Positions 48,006 to 57,575 of a stretch of DNA of 64,000 nt are shown one piece after another. The notes below the pieces were generated by a model, which ran no database searches, had not been told where the DNA came from, and saw nothing but the letters and a program-made list of their open reading frames with translations. Within the stretch, counting starts at the first letter, position 1, and the number at the start of each line of letters is the position of its first letter. Source of the stretch: Promicromonospora sp. MEB111 (GTDB lineage: Bacteria > Actinomycetota > Actinomycetes > Actinomycetales > Cellulomonadaceae); assembly GCF_030209445.1 (NCBI RefSeq), contig NZ_JARVSD010000018.1:1-64000 (forward strand), written 5' to 3'. Both the position numbers and the translations under genes were made by a program.

Positions 48006-48931
48006 CCGACGTCGGCCAGCTCCCCTCGTGGCGTCCCGGCGGCACCCGGGACGCCCTCCTCGGGTTCCTCGACCAGGCCCGCTCGATCCCGCGCGACGAA
48101 CGGGTCGCCTACTTCGACAACGACGGCACGCTGTGGTGCGAGCGCCCCACCTACGTCCAGTACGAGTTCTACGTCGACGCGCTGCGGCGGCGGGTGCGGG
48201 AGGACCCGGCGCTCGCCGGCGAGGCCGAGTTCCGCGCGGTGCTCGCGGGCGACACCGCCGCGGTCGGGGAGATCGGGCTCGAACGCGTGGCGCTGGCACT
48301 GGCCGGCCTCTTCCAGGGGCTCGACCCGCGGGCGTTCACACGCGAGGCCCGGACCTTCCTCGACACCGGCGCCCATCCCACCCTGGGCCGGTCGCTGAGC
48401 GCCGTCCGCTACCGCCCGATGCTCGAGCTCCTCGACGCGCTGCGGGCGCTGGACTTCACCGTCGGGGTCGTCACGGGCGGCGGCACCGAGTTCGTCCGTG
48501 CGGTCAGCCAGGAGCTGTACGGTGTGCCGCCTGAGCTGGTCGTCGGGACGATGATCGCGTACGACCTCGGGCAGGACGCCGCCGGCCGGCCCGCCCTGCG
48601 GCGCACCGCCCGGGTGCTGGGCGACGTCAACGAGGGCGCCGCCAAGGTGACGAACATCCAGACCCAGCTCGGCAGGCCCCCGGTGCTCGCGGCCGGCAAC
48701 TCGGCCGGGGACCACGAGCTCCTCGAGTGGGCGGCGGCCGCCGACGGGCCGCACCTCTCGCTCCTGGTCGACCACGACGACCCCGAGCGGGAGTTTTCCT
48801 ACGCCAGCCAGGCCCAGACCTTCGAGGCGACGGAGCCCGTCACGGCGACGGCCGACCGCCTCGGCTGGACGACCGTGAGCATGAAGGACGACTGGGTCTC
48901 GGTGTTCGTCGAGGACGAGCCACCGCGCTGA
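48002..48931 (+). CDS. HAD-superfamily phosphatase
   Basis: A 309-aa hydrolase of the phosphoserine-phosphatase-like HAD group. Motif 1 is YFDNDGTLW (nucleophile Asp about residue 39), motif 2 is VVTGGGTEF near 158, a Lys precedes in the cap region, and motif 4 is GNSAGDHELL near 240. The helical cap is inserted after motif 1. There is no signal peptide. It overlaps the FGE gene (ATGA) as the last gene of the operon, so it may remove phosphate from a compound linked to sulfate-ester breakdown. The substrate is unknown. Confidence 0.88.
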   Translation: MTDVGQLPSWRPGGTRDALLGFLDQARSIPRDERVAYFDNDGTLWCERPTYVQYEFYVDALRRRVREDPALAGEAEFRAVLAGDTAAVGEIGLERVALALAGLFQGLDPRAFTREARTFLDTGAHPTLGRSLSAVRYRPMLELLDALRALDFTVGVVTGGGTEFVRAVSQELYGVPPELVVGTMIAYDLGQDAAGRPALRRTARVLGDVNEGAAKVTNIQTQLGRPPVLAAGNSAGDHELLEWAAAADGPHLSLLVDHDDPEREFSYASQAQTFEATEPVTATADRLGWTTVSMKDDWVSVFVEDEPPR

Positions 48932-48959
48932 CACCCCGGACCGACGCCGGGCGCCAGGA

Positions 48960-48978
48960 CTCACCCGACGCGGGTGAG
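48960..48978 (+). promoter_or_regulatory. LAL-regulon palindrome, copy B (lipoprotein gene)
   Basis: CTCACCC GACGC GGGTGAG, perfect arms. It ends 77 bp before the lipoprotein start. GACCGT (49000-49005) lies 21 bases downstream as possible -10. Confidence 0.75.
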
Positions 48979-49055
48979 GCCGGACGGCGCCGCCGGAGGG
49001 ACCGTGCAGACAAGGCTCACGGGGCGACCCGTACCAACGGCAGAAGGGCGTGGAC

Positions 49056-49460
49056 ATGAGGCGGACAGCAGGGGTCCTGGTCGGACTGATCCTCCTGGGA
49101 ACGGCCGCGTGCTCCAGCGAGACACCGGAGGAGAACACGGCGCAGGCCTGCAGCGCGGCCGAGGAGCTCTCGACGGCGCTGGACAACTTCGACACGACGC
49201 TGACCCCCGACGCCACCGTCGCCGAGGTGCAGTCCGCGCGGGACGAGGTGCGCCAGGCGTGGCAGGCCTTCGACTCGGCCGCGTCCGACGTCGCGCAGGA
49301 CCGCGGCCAGGCCCTCGACGACGCGTGGGAGAGCTTCAACGGGGCCGTCAACGACATCGAGGGGGACGCGACGGTCTCCGAAGCGGTGGACTCCCTCAAG
49401 GACGATGCCACGGCGGTGAAGGACGCGCGCGACTCGATCACGGAGGAGCTCGGCTGCTGA
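49056..49460 (+). CDS. Small coiled lipoprotein
   Basis: A 134-aa protein. The signal peptide MRRTAGVLVGLILLGTAACSS has lipobox LGTAAC with Cys about residue 19. The mature part is acidic and mostly helical, with repeated EVRQAWQAFDSAASDVAQ-like heptads and Cys near both ends (QACSAAEEL and the C-terminal ELGC), which may form a disulfide. It resembles small surface lipoproteins of actinobacteria without a named family. ATG 49056 is preferred over GTG 49050. It has its own copy of the regulon palindrome, so it is probably produced along with the sulfatases, perhaps as an envelope sensor or scaffold. Confidence 0.83.
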   Translation: MRRTAGVLVGLILLGTAACSSETPEENTAQACSAAEELSTALDNFDTTLTPDATVAEVQSARDEVRQAWQAFDSAASDVAQDRGQALDDAWESFNGAVNDIEGDATVSEAVDSLKDDATAVKDARDSITEELGC

Positions 49461-49461
49461 G

Positions 49462-50631
49462 CTAGTTCTGCTGCCGGCGGCGACGGCGGCGCGCGGCGTC
49501 GTCGTCCTCGACCGTGTGCCACCTGCTCGGGTCCCGCAGCATGCTCGACTCGATGAGTGCGTGCCGCCGGAGATAGGTGTTGGCGGTCGCCTGGATCGTC
49601 GCGGCGACGGGCAGCGCCAGGAACGCGCCCAGCGCCCCGAAGACGGCGCCGAACCCGAGCACCACGAGGAAGCTCACGGCGGGGTTCATCTCCAGGGCCC
49701 GCGCGGAGACCTTCGGGGAGAAGTACAGGTTCTCCAGCTGCTGGTAGCCGATGATGAAGGCGAGCACCGCGAGCGCCTGGGGCAGGCCCTGGGACGTCAG
49801 CGCCACGGCGACCGGCAGCGCGCCGCCCAGGTACGTGCCGATCGTCGGGACGAACTGCGACACCACGCCCACGAAGACCGCGAGCGGCAGGGCGTACGGG
49901 GTGCGCATGACGAGCAGGAAGACGAGCGTGAAGGCGCTGGAGAGCGCGGCGAGCACGACGCGCGAGCTGATGAAGTCCGAGACCTTCACCTGCGTGATCT
50001 CCCACAGCGTCAGGACCTCCTGCTGGCGCGCGGGCGTGAGCCAGCGGCAGACCGCCACACGCAGCCGTGGACCTGCCGCGAGCAGGTAGTAGGTCACCAG
50101 CAGGATGGTCAGCGCGGCGAACACGCCACCGACCAGGGTGGTGCCCACCAGCAGGGCGCCGGAGGCGACGTCGTCGCCGAACTGAGTCAGGACGTCGCGG
50201 AGGAGGTCGTCGGAGTCCGGCATGACGACGTCGAACTGCTCCGCGACCCGGTCCTGGAGGCCGGCGTAGATGTCGGGCACGGTCTCCAGGAGCTGGAGGA
50301 GCTGCTGGACGAAGAGGTTGCCGAACAGTGCCAGGACCACCGCGACCAGGAGCAGGGACCCCAGCAGGGCGACGGCCGCGGCCGCTCCCCGGCGCCAGCC
50401 GTGCCGGACGCACCAGACCACCGGGGGTTCGAGGGCCAGCGCGACGAAGAACGCGATCAGCACGTCGACCGCGAGCCCGCGCAGGGCGCCGATCGCGTAC
50501 CAGCCGAAGGCCCCGAGGTAGACGGCCACGACCACCATGAGCAGCGCCCGGGGGAGCCACCGCGGGGGACGGCGCGAGGCGGGGTCTCCTCGCCGTGGGC
50601 CGGTGCCGGGGCGGTCGGCCGGATCCGTCAT
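49462..50631 (-). CDS. AI-2E family (PerM-type) membrane transporter
   Basis: A 389-aa protein with about seven or eight spans. Marks of the family: ALRGLAVDVLIAFFVALALEPPV near residue 48, a long periplasmic coiled loop (LLETVPDIYAGLQDRVAEQF) near 110, SDFISSRVVLAALSSAFTLVF near 210, SQFVPTIGTYLGGALPVAVAL near 255, and LENLYFSPKVSARALEMNP near 305. Members range from autoinducer-2 exporters to Na+/H+ antiporters, so the cargo is open. The ATG (50629-50631) overlaps the SulP stop (TGA 50628-50630), so it is translated with the SulP permease. The acidic/Arg tail EDDDAARRRRRRQQN is odd. Confidence 0.86.
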   Translation of the reverse strand: MTDPADRPGTGPRRGDPASRRPPRWLPRALLMVVVAVYLGAFGWYAIGALRGLAVDVLIAFFVALALEPPVVWCVRHGWRRGAAAAVALLGSLLLVAVVLALFGNLFVQQLLQLLETVPDIYAGLQDRVAEQFDVVMPDSDDLLRDVLTQFGDDVASGALLVGTTLVGGVFAALTILLVTYYLLAAGPRLRVAVCRWLTPARQQEVLTLWEITQVKVSDFISSRVVLAALSSAFTLVFLLVMRTPYALPLAVFVGVVSQFVPTIGTYLGGALPVAVALTSQGLPQALAVLAFIIGYQQLENLYFSPKVSARALEMNPAVSFLVVLGFGAVFGALGAFLALPVAATIQATANTYLRRHALIESSMLRDPSRWHTVEDDDAARRRRRRQQN

Positions 50632-52388
50632 GTCCTCGCCTCCCGGTCCGTGCTCGCGGTGCTCGTCCCGTTGGTGTCGTTCGCCTCGTTCGCCGCGACC
50701 ACCGCGGCGTCGACGGTCGGCAGGACGCGGCCGTCCTGGTCGGCGGCCGCCCACCAGCGGGAGGCGAGCGCCCGCCGGTGCACCTCCGGCGGGAACGCCG
50801 CCAGCAGGAGCGTCGTCCCCTCGCGGGCGAGGTCGGCGTCCAGCCCTTCGAGGGCGTCGAGCAGCGGGATCGTCACCTGGCGGACGGCGGAGCCCTCCAG
50901 GACCACCGCGCGCGGAGCCGGCTTCGCGCCGAGGACGGCCGCGAGGACGGCGTCCTGGGTGGGCCGTGCGTTGCCGGTGTAGATCGTCACGTCGAGGTGC
51001 AGCAGCACCAGCCCCGGGAGCGGGTGCGCGGCGCCGCCGGGTGGCGGGTTGGGGGTCCAGCCGCCGCCGGGTTTCGGGTAGAGGGGGCGTGCGGCGTTCC
51101 GGCTCAGCCCCCGCAGGACCAGCCCGAGGGTCAGCACGACGCCGGCCCCGACTGCCGGGAGCAGGCCGGCGGTGAGCCCGATCGCCGTGGTGACCACGGC
51201 CACCCAGAACTCCGTCGGGTCGATCCGGAACAGCCGCACGTACTCGGCCGGCGACACGAGCCCGACGACCGCGACCAGGACCAGGGCGCTCAGCGTCGCG
51301 GCCGGCAGGTCGTCCAGGACCGGCCCCAGGAAGAGGGCGACGAGCACGGCCAGCGCGGCCGTGGTGAGACCGGCCACCTGGGTGCGGGCGCCCGCACCGA
51401 GGTTGACCGCGCTCTGCGAGAACCCGCCCGCCGGAGGGAGGCTCTGGCTGAGGCCGCCGCCGAGCGCCGCGAAGCCGGCGGCGAGGAGCTCCTGGTCGCT
51501 GTCGATCGCGGGCTCGGACCGCTGCCGCTGGGCACGGGCGACCAGGACGGTCTCCAGGAAGGCCATGACGGCGATGGCCAGGGCGGCGGGGACCAGGCCG
51601 GCCACCTCGCCCCAGACGGGCAGGCTCACGCCGGGCAGGCCGTCCGGCACGGACTCGATGAGCGCGAGCCCGCGCTCCTCGACGTCCGTCCACGCCACCA
51701 GCATGATCGAGGCCGCCACCACGACCAGGGCGCCGGGGACGCGGGGTGCCCAGCGCCGCAGGACGACCAGGGTGGCGACCGCGCCGACGGAGACGGCTGC
51801 GGTCAGGACGTGCGTCTCGGGCAGGGCCGAGACGGTCTCGGCGAGCCGGCCGAAGAACCCGGTGGCCTCGGACTCTCCCGTCAGGCCGAGGAGCGTCGGG
51901 AGCTGTGTCACGGCGACGGTGAGCCCGACGCCCGTCTTCACCCCGGTCAGCGTCGCGGGGCTGATCTGCTCCACGAGCGGGCCGAGCCGGAACAGCCGCA
52001 TGGCCAGCAGGCACACGCCGACCAGGGCCGTCAGGGTGAAGGCGGCCCCGAGCAGCGCGTCCGGTGCCGTCGTCGCGAGCGCCGACGCCGTCAGCACGGC
52101 GATCGTCGACGTGGTGGACACGCTCAGCGTCCGGGAGCCGCCGAGGAGCCCGTACAGGAGGGCCGGGACCATGCAGGTGTACAGCCCGACGGAGACCGGC
52201 AGGCCGGCGATGGTCGCGTAGGCCATGGCCTGCGGCACGACGACGACCCCGGCGGCGAGCCCCGCGACGACGTCCGCGCGGAGCCACGCCCGGCGGTACC
52301 CGCGGAGCGACGGGACGAGCCAGCGGGGCGGGGCCGAGGTCGCTTCCACACGGGTCAGCCAAGCGGGGGACTCGTGTGGTGTGTTCAC
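50628..52388 (-). CDS. SulP-family anion permease, copy 1
   Basis: A 586-aa SLC26/SulP transporter. The N-terminal transport domain of about 14 spans begins with RADVVAGLAAGVVVVPQAMAY and includes QSLPPAGGFSQSAVNLGAGART near 290. The C-terminal STAS domain (about 450-560) is shortened. Sulfate, bicarbonate and other anions are known cargoes; sulfate released by the linked sulfatases is a natural guess. The frame opens at GTG 52388, but this overlaps the regulon palindrome at 52384-52402; GTG 52349 is an internal alternative. It is followed in coupling by the AI-2E gene. Confidence 0.88.
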   Translation of the reverse strand: MNTPHESPAWLTRVEATSAPPRWLVPSLRGYRRAWLRADVVAGLAAGVVVVPQAMAYATIAGLPVSVGLYTCMVPALLYGLLGGSRTLSVSTTSTIAVLTASALATTAPDALLGAAFTLTALVGVCLLAMRLFRLGPLVEQISPATLTGVKTGVGLTVAVTQLPTLLGLTGESEATGFFGRLAETVSALPETHVLTAAVSVGAVATLVVLRRWAPRVPGALVVVAASIMLVAWTDVEERGLALIESVPDGLPGVSLPVWGEVAGLVPAALAIAVMAFLETVLVARAQRQRSEPAIDSDQELLAAGFAALGGGLSQSLPPAGGFSQSAVNLGAGARTQVAGLTTAALAVLVALFLGPVLDDLPAATLSALVLVAVVGLVSPAEYVRLFRIDPTEFWVAVVTTAIGLTAGLLPAVGAGVVLTLGLVLRGLSRNAARPLYPKPGGGWTPNPPPGGAAHPLPGLVLLHLDVTIYTGNARPTQDAVLAAVLGAKPAPRAVVLEGSAVRQVTIPLLDALEGLDADLAREGTTLLLAAFPPEVHRRALASRWWAAADQDGRVLPTVDAAVVAANEANDTNGTSTASTDREART

Positions 52389-52402
52389 CTGCTTCGGGTG
52401 AG
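52384..52402. promoter_or_regulatory. LAL-regulon palindrome, copy C (sulfatase 2 / SulP-1)
   Basis: TTCACCT GCTTC GGGTGAG. It ends 61 bp before sulfatase 2, with GATGAT (52425-52430) 22 bases on as possible -10. It lies between divergent genes and overlaps the first possible SulP-1 start codon. Confidence 0.7.
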
Positions 52403-52463
52403 GTGACCGGCCGGGCCGCGTGCGGATGATCCACGCAGGTGACGCGGCGACGAGGAGACCGAC

Positions 52464-54809
52464 ATGGCACGGGAGTTCCGGGGCAGGATCGAGCTGGACG
52501 TCCGCGACTCGCAGGGGGACTGGGAGGCATTCCTCCCGCAGAAGGCGCCGGCGGGCGCCCCGAACGTACTGGTCGTGCTGTACGACGACACCGGCCAGGC
52601 CGCCTGGTCACCCTACGGCGGGCGGATCCGGATGCCCACGATGGACCGCCTGGCGGCCGGCGGCCTGACCTACTCGCAGTGGCACACGACCGAGCTGTGC
52701 TCGCCCACCCGGTCGACGTTCCTCACGGGGCGCAACCACCATCTCACCGGGTTCGCGACCATCTCGGAGAGCTCGACGGGGTTCCCCGGCTACAGCTCGC
52801 ACATCCCGGCGTCGAACGCGACCATGGCGAACGTCCTGCGCGACGCGGGCTGGAGCACGTTCTGGGTCGGCAAGAACCACAACGTCCCCATCGACGAGTG
52901 GACCTCGGGCGCCTCGAAGAAGAACTGGCCGCTCGCCCAGGGGTACGACCGCTTCTACGGGTTCATCGGCGGCGAGACCAACAACTGGTACCCCTCGCTG
53001 GCCGAGGACAACCACTACGTCGACCAGCCCTACGGCCCGGAGGAGGGTTACCACCTCTCCAAGGACCTCGCCGACCAGGCGCTCCGGATGATCCGGGACG
53101 TCAGGCAGACCGAGCCGGACAAGCCCTGGTACCTGTGGTTCTGCCCGGGCGCCAACCACGCCCCGCACCATGCCCCGCAGGAGTACGTCGACAGGTACAA
53201 GGGTGCGTTCGACGACGGCTACGAGGCCTACCGCGAGTGGGTGCTGCCACGGATGATCGAGCGCGGCATCCTTCCGGAGGGCACCGAGCCCACCGACGTC
53301 AACCCGATGCCCGACGGCACCTTCACCCAGACCGACCTCGTGCGGCCGTGGGTGGAGCTGTCCGCCGAGGAGCGGGCGATGTTCTGCCGCATGGCGGAGG
53401 TCTACGCGGGGTTCTCGGAGTACACCGACGCCCAGGTCGGTCGCATCGTCGACTACCTCGAGGAGTCGGGGCAGCTCGAGAACACGATCATCCTGTACTG
53501 CGCCGACAACGGGGCCTCGGGCGAGGGCAGCCCCAACGGATCGGTCAACGAGGGCAAGATCTTCGGCGGCTACCCCGACGACGAGGCGCAGAACCTCACG
53601 ATGGTCGACGAGCTCGGCACGCCGAACACCTACAACCACTACCCGACCGGCTGGGCGATGGCTTTCTCGACCCCCTACCGGATGTTCAAGCGCTACACCT
53701 ACCAGGGCGGCGTCTGCGACCCGCTCGTGATCCACTGGCCGGCCGGCATCCGGGCGCGGGGCGAGGTGCGCAACCAGTACCACCACTCGACCGACATCGT
53801 CCCGACCATCCTCGACCTGTGCGGCGTCGAGATGCCCCACACGTACGACGGCGTCGAGCAGAACCCGCTGTCCGGCGTGTCCATGGCCTACACCTTCGAC
53901 GCCGAGCCCGACGCGCCGACGCGCAAGCGGACCCAGTACTACGAGATGCTCGGCAGCCGTGGCATCTGGCACGAGGGCTGGAAGGCCGTCACGGTGCATG
54001 GTCCCATGTCCGGGATGAGCGGGTTCGAGAACGACACGTGGCAGCTCTTCCACACCGACGTCGACCGGGCCGAGGCGCACGACCTCGCGGCCGAGCACCC
54101 CAACAGGCTCAAGGCGCTCAAGGCGCTCTGGATGGACGAGGCGCGCGCGAACGACGTGCTGCCGCTGAACGACCTGCAGATCATCGGCAGCCCGAAGGAC
54201 TTCGAGACGTTCGTGCAGATGGAGTTCCACATCCCCGTGCCGCCCAGCGGCCGGTACGTCTACTACCCCGGGACGTCGGAGGTCCCGGAGCGCTCGGCGG
54301 CGAACGTCCACGGCGTCTCGTACAAGGTGCTGGCCGAGCTGGACCTCACCCCGGGCGCCGAGGGCGTGGTCTTCGCCCACGGCTCTCGGTTCGGCGGCCA
54401 CGCGCTCTTCCTCAAGGACGGCGCCGTGACGTACGCCTACAACTTCCTCGGGATACCGCCCGAGACCCATGTCTCCGCGCCGCTGCCGGGCGGCGGCAGG
54501 CACATCATCGGCGTGGACTTCGCCAAGGAGCGGACGGGGGAGTACCGGGAGGCGATCGGCCCGCTGCGGCTCTGGATCGACGACGAGATGGTCGCCGAGC
54601 AGGAGATCAGGACCGTGCTGGGCCACTTCTCGCTGTGCGGCGAGGGCCTGTGCATCGGCTACGACAGCGGGGACGCCGTCTCCAGCGCGTACGCCGGCTC
54701 GCGGTTCGAGCTCACGGGCGGGACCATCCACAAGGTCGTCTTCGACATCGCCGACGACGCCTACGTGGACGCCGAGGCGCACCTCCGGGCGGCGATGGCC
54801 CGCGACTGA
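52464..54809 (+). CDS. Large arylsulfatase (AtsA/AtsD-like)
   Basis: A 781-aa type I sulfatase. After a leader-like start (EFRGRIELDVRDS) come NVLVVLYDDTGQAAW (metal Asp pair near 40), the canonical C-S-P-T-R motif in TELCSPTRSTFLTGR (Cys about 79), GKNHNVP near 137, and YCADNGASGEGSPNGS near 352. A C-terminal beta-rich domain of about 200 residues (from about 585) is usual for the 80-90 kDa arylsulfatases of mycobacteria and pseudomonads. No signal peptide. It needs an FGE, present at 47007. ATG 52464 is preceded by GAGGAGACCGAC. The substrate is probably a sulfate ester of moderate size. Confidence 0.92.
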   Translation: MAREFRGRIELDVRDSQGDWEAFLPQKAPAGAPNVLVVLYDDTGQAAWSPYGGRIRMPTMDRLAAGGLTYSQWHTTELCSPTRSTFLTGRNHHLTGFATISESSTGFPGYSSHIPASNATMANVLRDAGWSTFWVGKNHNVPIDEWTSGASKKNWPLAQGYDRFYGFIGGETNNWYPSLAEDNHYVDQPYGPEEGYHLSKDLADQALRMIRDVRQTEPDKPWYLWFCPGANHAPHHAPQEYVDRYKGAFDDGYEAYREWVLPRMIERGILPEGTEPTDVNPMPDGTFTQTDLVRPWVELSAEERAMFCRMAEVYAGFSEYTDAQVGRIVDYLEESGQLENTIILYCADNGASGEGSPNGSVNEGKIFGGYPDDEAQNLTMVDELGTPNTYNHYPTGWAMAFSTPYRMFKRYTYQGGVCDPLVIHWPAGIRARGEVRNQYHHSTDIVPTILDLCGVEMPHTYDGVEQNPLSGVSMAYTFDAEPDAPTRKRTQYYEMLGSRGIWHEGWKAVTVHGPMSGMSGFENDTWQLFHTDVDRAEAHDLAAEHPNRLKALKALWMDEARANDVLPLNDLQIIGSPKDFETFVQMEFHIPVPPSGRYVYYPGTSEVPERSAANVHGVSYKVLAELDLTPGAEGVVFAHGSRFGGHALFLKDGAVTYAYNFLGIPPETHVSAPLPGGGRHIIGVDFAKERTGEYREAIGPLRLWIDDEMVAEQEIRTVLGHFSLCGEGLCIGYDSGDAVSSAYAGSRFELTGGTIHKVVFDIADDAYVDAEAHLRAAMARD

Positions 54810-54818
54810 CGCCGGTCG

Positions 54819-57575
54819 TCAGAGCAGGTGGAAGCTGCGCGCTATCTTGAGCGCCTCGCTCCGGCGGGACGCCGCGAGCTTGGTGTACAGGCTGGACACG
54901 TGCGTCTTGACGGTGTTCTCCGAGACGAACAGCGCGGCGGCGATGTCGGCGTAGGTCGCGCCGCGGGCCAGCTCGTTGAGCACCTCGCGCTCGCGCGGGC
55001 TCAGGGCCGGCGGGGCGAGGGCCTGGCTCACCTCGCCGAGCTCGCGCGGCGTCGCGGTCGTCGAGGCGTAGGCGGCCGTCACGTCCGGCCGTCCGGCCGC
55101 CGTGGCCGCGAGCTCGTGCACCCAGGGCGTGGCGGGCCCCTCGACCCGGCGGCGCAGCAGAGTCGCGATGGGTGTGCCCTGGCGGGCCCAGCCGAAGAAG
55201 GGTGAGGCGTTCCGGCGGGCCTCGGTGGCGGAGATCGCTTCCGCCAGGCAGTCCTGGGAGCGCGCCGGGTCACCCAGCGCGTCGAGCAGCTGGGCCTCGC
55301 ACGCCAGCGCCAGCGCGCGGGTGGGCGGCTGGGAGTAGGTGGCGTCCGCCGAGGCGGCCTCGAACGCGACCGCCGCTCCCCGGCGGTTGCCGTCGCGGTC
55401 GGCGCGCAGCCCCTGCACGAGCGCCGCCTCGCCGACGGCGCCGAGGGACTCGAGAGTGGCGTGCAGCGACTTGAGCGTCTCGCGGTCGCTCGCGAGCGTC
55501 GCCACGAACGCGCGCTCCACGAGCAGCGCGACCCGGAGATGCTCGGGGAGCTGGTCGTCGGTCAGGTGCGGGCTCTCCCCGGGAGTGGCGAGGATCCGCT
55601 GCGCCTCGACGACGTCGCCCGCCAGCACCGCCTGGCGGGCGTCCCAGATGCGGAACCAGAAGCGGGTGCACAGGTCGGCGCCATGGCAGCACGTGTCGAT
55701 GACCGGCGCCTCGGCCGGTCCGGTCGCGGACGGGACGTCGAGCAGCCGCGCGAGCAGCCGGGCGAGACCCGCCCGCACCGTGACGAACCGCGACGTCCGG
55801 GCCCCCGGGCCGTCCGCGGCCACGAGCACCTCGTTGGCGAGCTCGACGCACGCGCTCTCGCGGCCGCGCATGTACTGGGTGAAGGCGAGGTGGCTCAGGG
55901 CGCTGACCCCGAGCGGCGCGAGGCCCTGGCTGCGCGACAGGCTGACCGCCAGGGTCAGGCTGGTCTCGGCCTCGGTGAGCTCGCCGAGCCAGTTCTGCGT
56001 GGCGCCCAGCTCGGCCGCCAGCACCGGCAGGACGTCGGCGTTGGCCTCGCGCACGGTCGGCCGGGTCTGGGAGGCGACCACCACGCGCTTCGCGTGGCCG
56101 ACGGCGGCATAGGCCGGTTCGAGCCCGAGCGCGACCCGCCACAGCCGCACGCACGCGATCGACGCGTCCAGGCCGTCCGGCCCGCCCGCCAACCAGGACG
56201 GCGACCAGCGTCGCTGGGCCGCCAGCAGGCGGTCGCCCCAGTGCCGCGCACCCTCCAGGTCGTCCCGGATCCAGCAGTCGAGCGCGATGGCGAACCAGAT
56301 GTCCGGCCGGTGGTCGACGATCTCGGGCTGGGTCCGGACGAACTCGCCCACGTCGTCGTGCTCGCACTGGTTCAGCACCATGCGCACCCCGTCCTGGGCC
56401 AGCACGTCGGCGGCCTCGGTGGGTGCCCCGACCCGGACGAGCCGGGCGAAGGCCTCGGCGAGGTTGCCCCGGGCGATGTCGAGCTTGACGGCACGGATCA
56501 CGGTGGCGCGGGCCCGGGCGGCGTCGACGCCGCCGACGGCGAGCCGCCGCTGGACCACGTCCGCCAGGAGCGGGTGGACCCGGAAGCCGCCGGTCGCCGG
56601 CGACTCCGCGGCCGGGGCGGCCGGCGGGCACCGGTAGTCCTCGCGCATCACCAGCAGGCCGGTGTCCTCCAGCTCGCTGAGGATCTCGCCCGCGTGCTGG
56701 TCGTGGGACAGGTGGGCCGCCGCGGGCACGCTGATCACGCCGTCGCCGGCGATGCACAGCAGGAGGTGCCGCTGCCGCGGCGTCAGGGTGCTGAAGACCT
56801 CGCCCGCCACCCGGGTCGCGATCGGCGTCACGTCCTGGGCGAGCTGGCGGGCGGCGGCCACCGGGTCCGGTGCGGCGCTCAGGTCGCGGGCGGTGAGCAC
56901 GGCAGCGGCGCACCAGCCGTCGGCGTGCCGCGTCACGGCCTCGACCACCCGCGGGTCGTCGGTCCGGGCGTGCGCCGAGACGAGCGAGGCGCTCTCGGCG
57001 TCGCTCAGCCGCAGCAGGTCGCCCCGCAGGAACGTGAAGTTGCCGAGGAGCTCCGGGACGAGCCGGGTCAGCGGCAGGAACCAGTGGCTCAGGAGGAGGA
57101 CGCGCATGGACTCCGGGGCGACGTTCAGCCGCTCGTCGATGCGGCGCAGTGCCGCGGGCGGTAGCTGGTGGGCGTCGTCGATCACGACCAGCGGCAGCAT
57201 CCCGCCCTGCTCGTCGGGAGCGGCCGTGCCGTCGAGGGTCGCGTCGAGTCGTTCGGCCGTCCACGAGTCGTCGGCGCAGATCCAGACGGCGTCGCCCGCG
57301 CGCGCCGATCCCGAGCGCTGCAGCCACCCGGCCACCCCCAGCGTCTTGCCGGCTCCCGACGGTGCGACGAGCACCGTCACCGAGCCCTCGACGGCCTCGT
57401 CGAGCCGCTGCCACAGCCGCAGCCGAGGGACGTAGATCCGTGGCAGGTGAGGCGTGGCGCGGTCCCCGGCCGGGCGGTAGGCCCGCTCCGAGGACCGCGG
57501 GGCGTGGGCCGGGCGGGGCACCCGCGGTGCGAAGGCCCCGCTGCGCGGGGTGACCGTGCTCGGTTTCGAAGGCAT
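54819..57575 (-). CDS. LAL-type (MalT-like) LuxR transcriptional activator
   Basis: A 918-aa regulator. Walker A is VAPSGAGKT near residues 70-77 and Walker B PLVVIDDAHQLPP near 132. An AAA/NB-ARC-like winged part with LLLSHW and VHPLLADVVQRRL follows. A long TPR-like helical region covers about 380-840, and a C-terminal GerE HTH LSPREREVLNELARGATYAD plus IAAALFVSENTVKTHVSSLY covers about 855-900. Such proteins, like MalT, bind ATP and an inducer and then activate promoters at GGATGA-like boxes. It is encoded between sulfatase 2 and DUF7144 and is the natural reader of the six GGGTGA palindromes. ATG 57575; a 27-bp palindrome lies upstream. Confidence 0.9.
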   Translation of the reverse strand: MPSKPSTVTPRSGAFAPRVPRPAHAPRSSERAYRPAGDRATPHLPRIYVPRLRLWQRLDEAVEGSVTVLVAPSGAGKTLGVAGWLQRSGSARAGDAVWICADDSWTAERLDATLDGTAAPDEQGGMLPLVVIDDAHQLPPAALRRIDERLNVAPESMRVLLLSHWFLPLTRLVPELLGNFTFLRGDLLRLSDAESASLVSAHARTDDPRVVEAVTRHADGWCAAAVLTARDLSAAPDPVAAARQLAQDVTPIATRVAGEVFSTLTPRQRHLLLCIAGDGVISVPAAAHLSHDQHAGEILSELEDTGLLVMREDYRCPPAAPAAESPATGGFRVHPLLADVVQRRLAVGGVDAARARATVIRAVKLDIARGNLAEAFARLVRVGAPTEAADVLAQDGVRMVLNQCEHDDVGEFVRTQPEIVDHRPDIWFAIALDCWIRDDLEGARHWGDRLLAAQRRWSPSWLAGGPDGLDASIACVRLWRVALGLEPAYAAVGHAKRVVVASQTRPTVREANADVLPVLAAELGATQNWLGELTEAETSLTLAVSLSRSQGLAPLGVSALSHLAFTQYMRGRESACVELANEVLVAADGPGARTSRFVTVRAGLARLLARLLDVPSATGPAEAPVIDTCCHGADLCTRFWFRIWDARQAVLAGDVVEAQRILATPGESPHLTDDQLPEHLRVALLVERAFVATLASDRETLKSLHATLESLGAVGEAALVQGLRADRDGNRRGAAVAFEAASADATYSQPPTRALALACEAQLLDALGDPARSQDCLAEAISATEARRNASPFFGWARQGTPIATLLRRRVEGPATPWVHELAATAAGRPDVTAAYASTTATPRELGEVSQALAPPALSPREREVLNELARGATYADIAAALFVSENTVKTHVSSLYTKLAASRRSEALKIARSFHLL

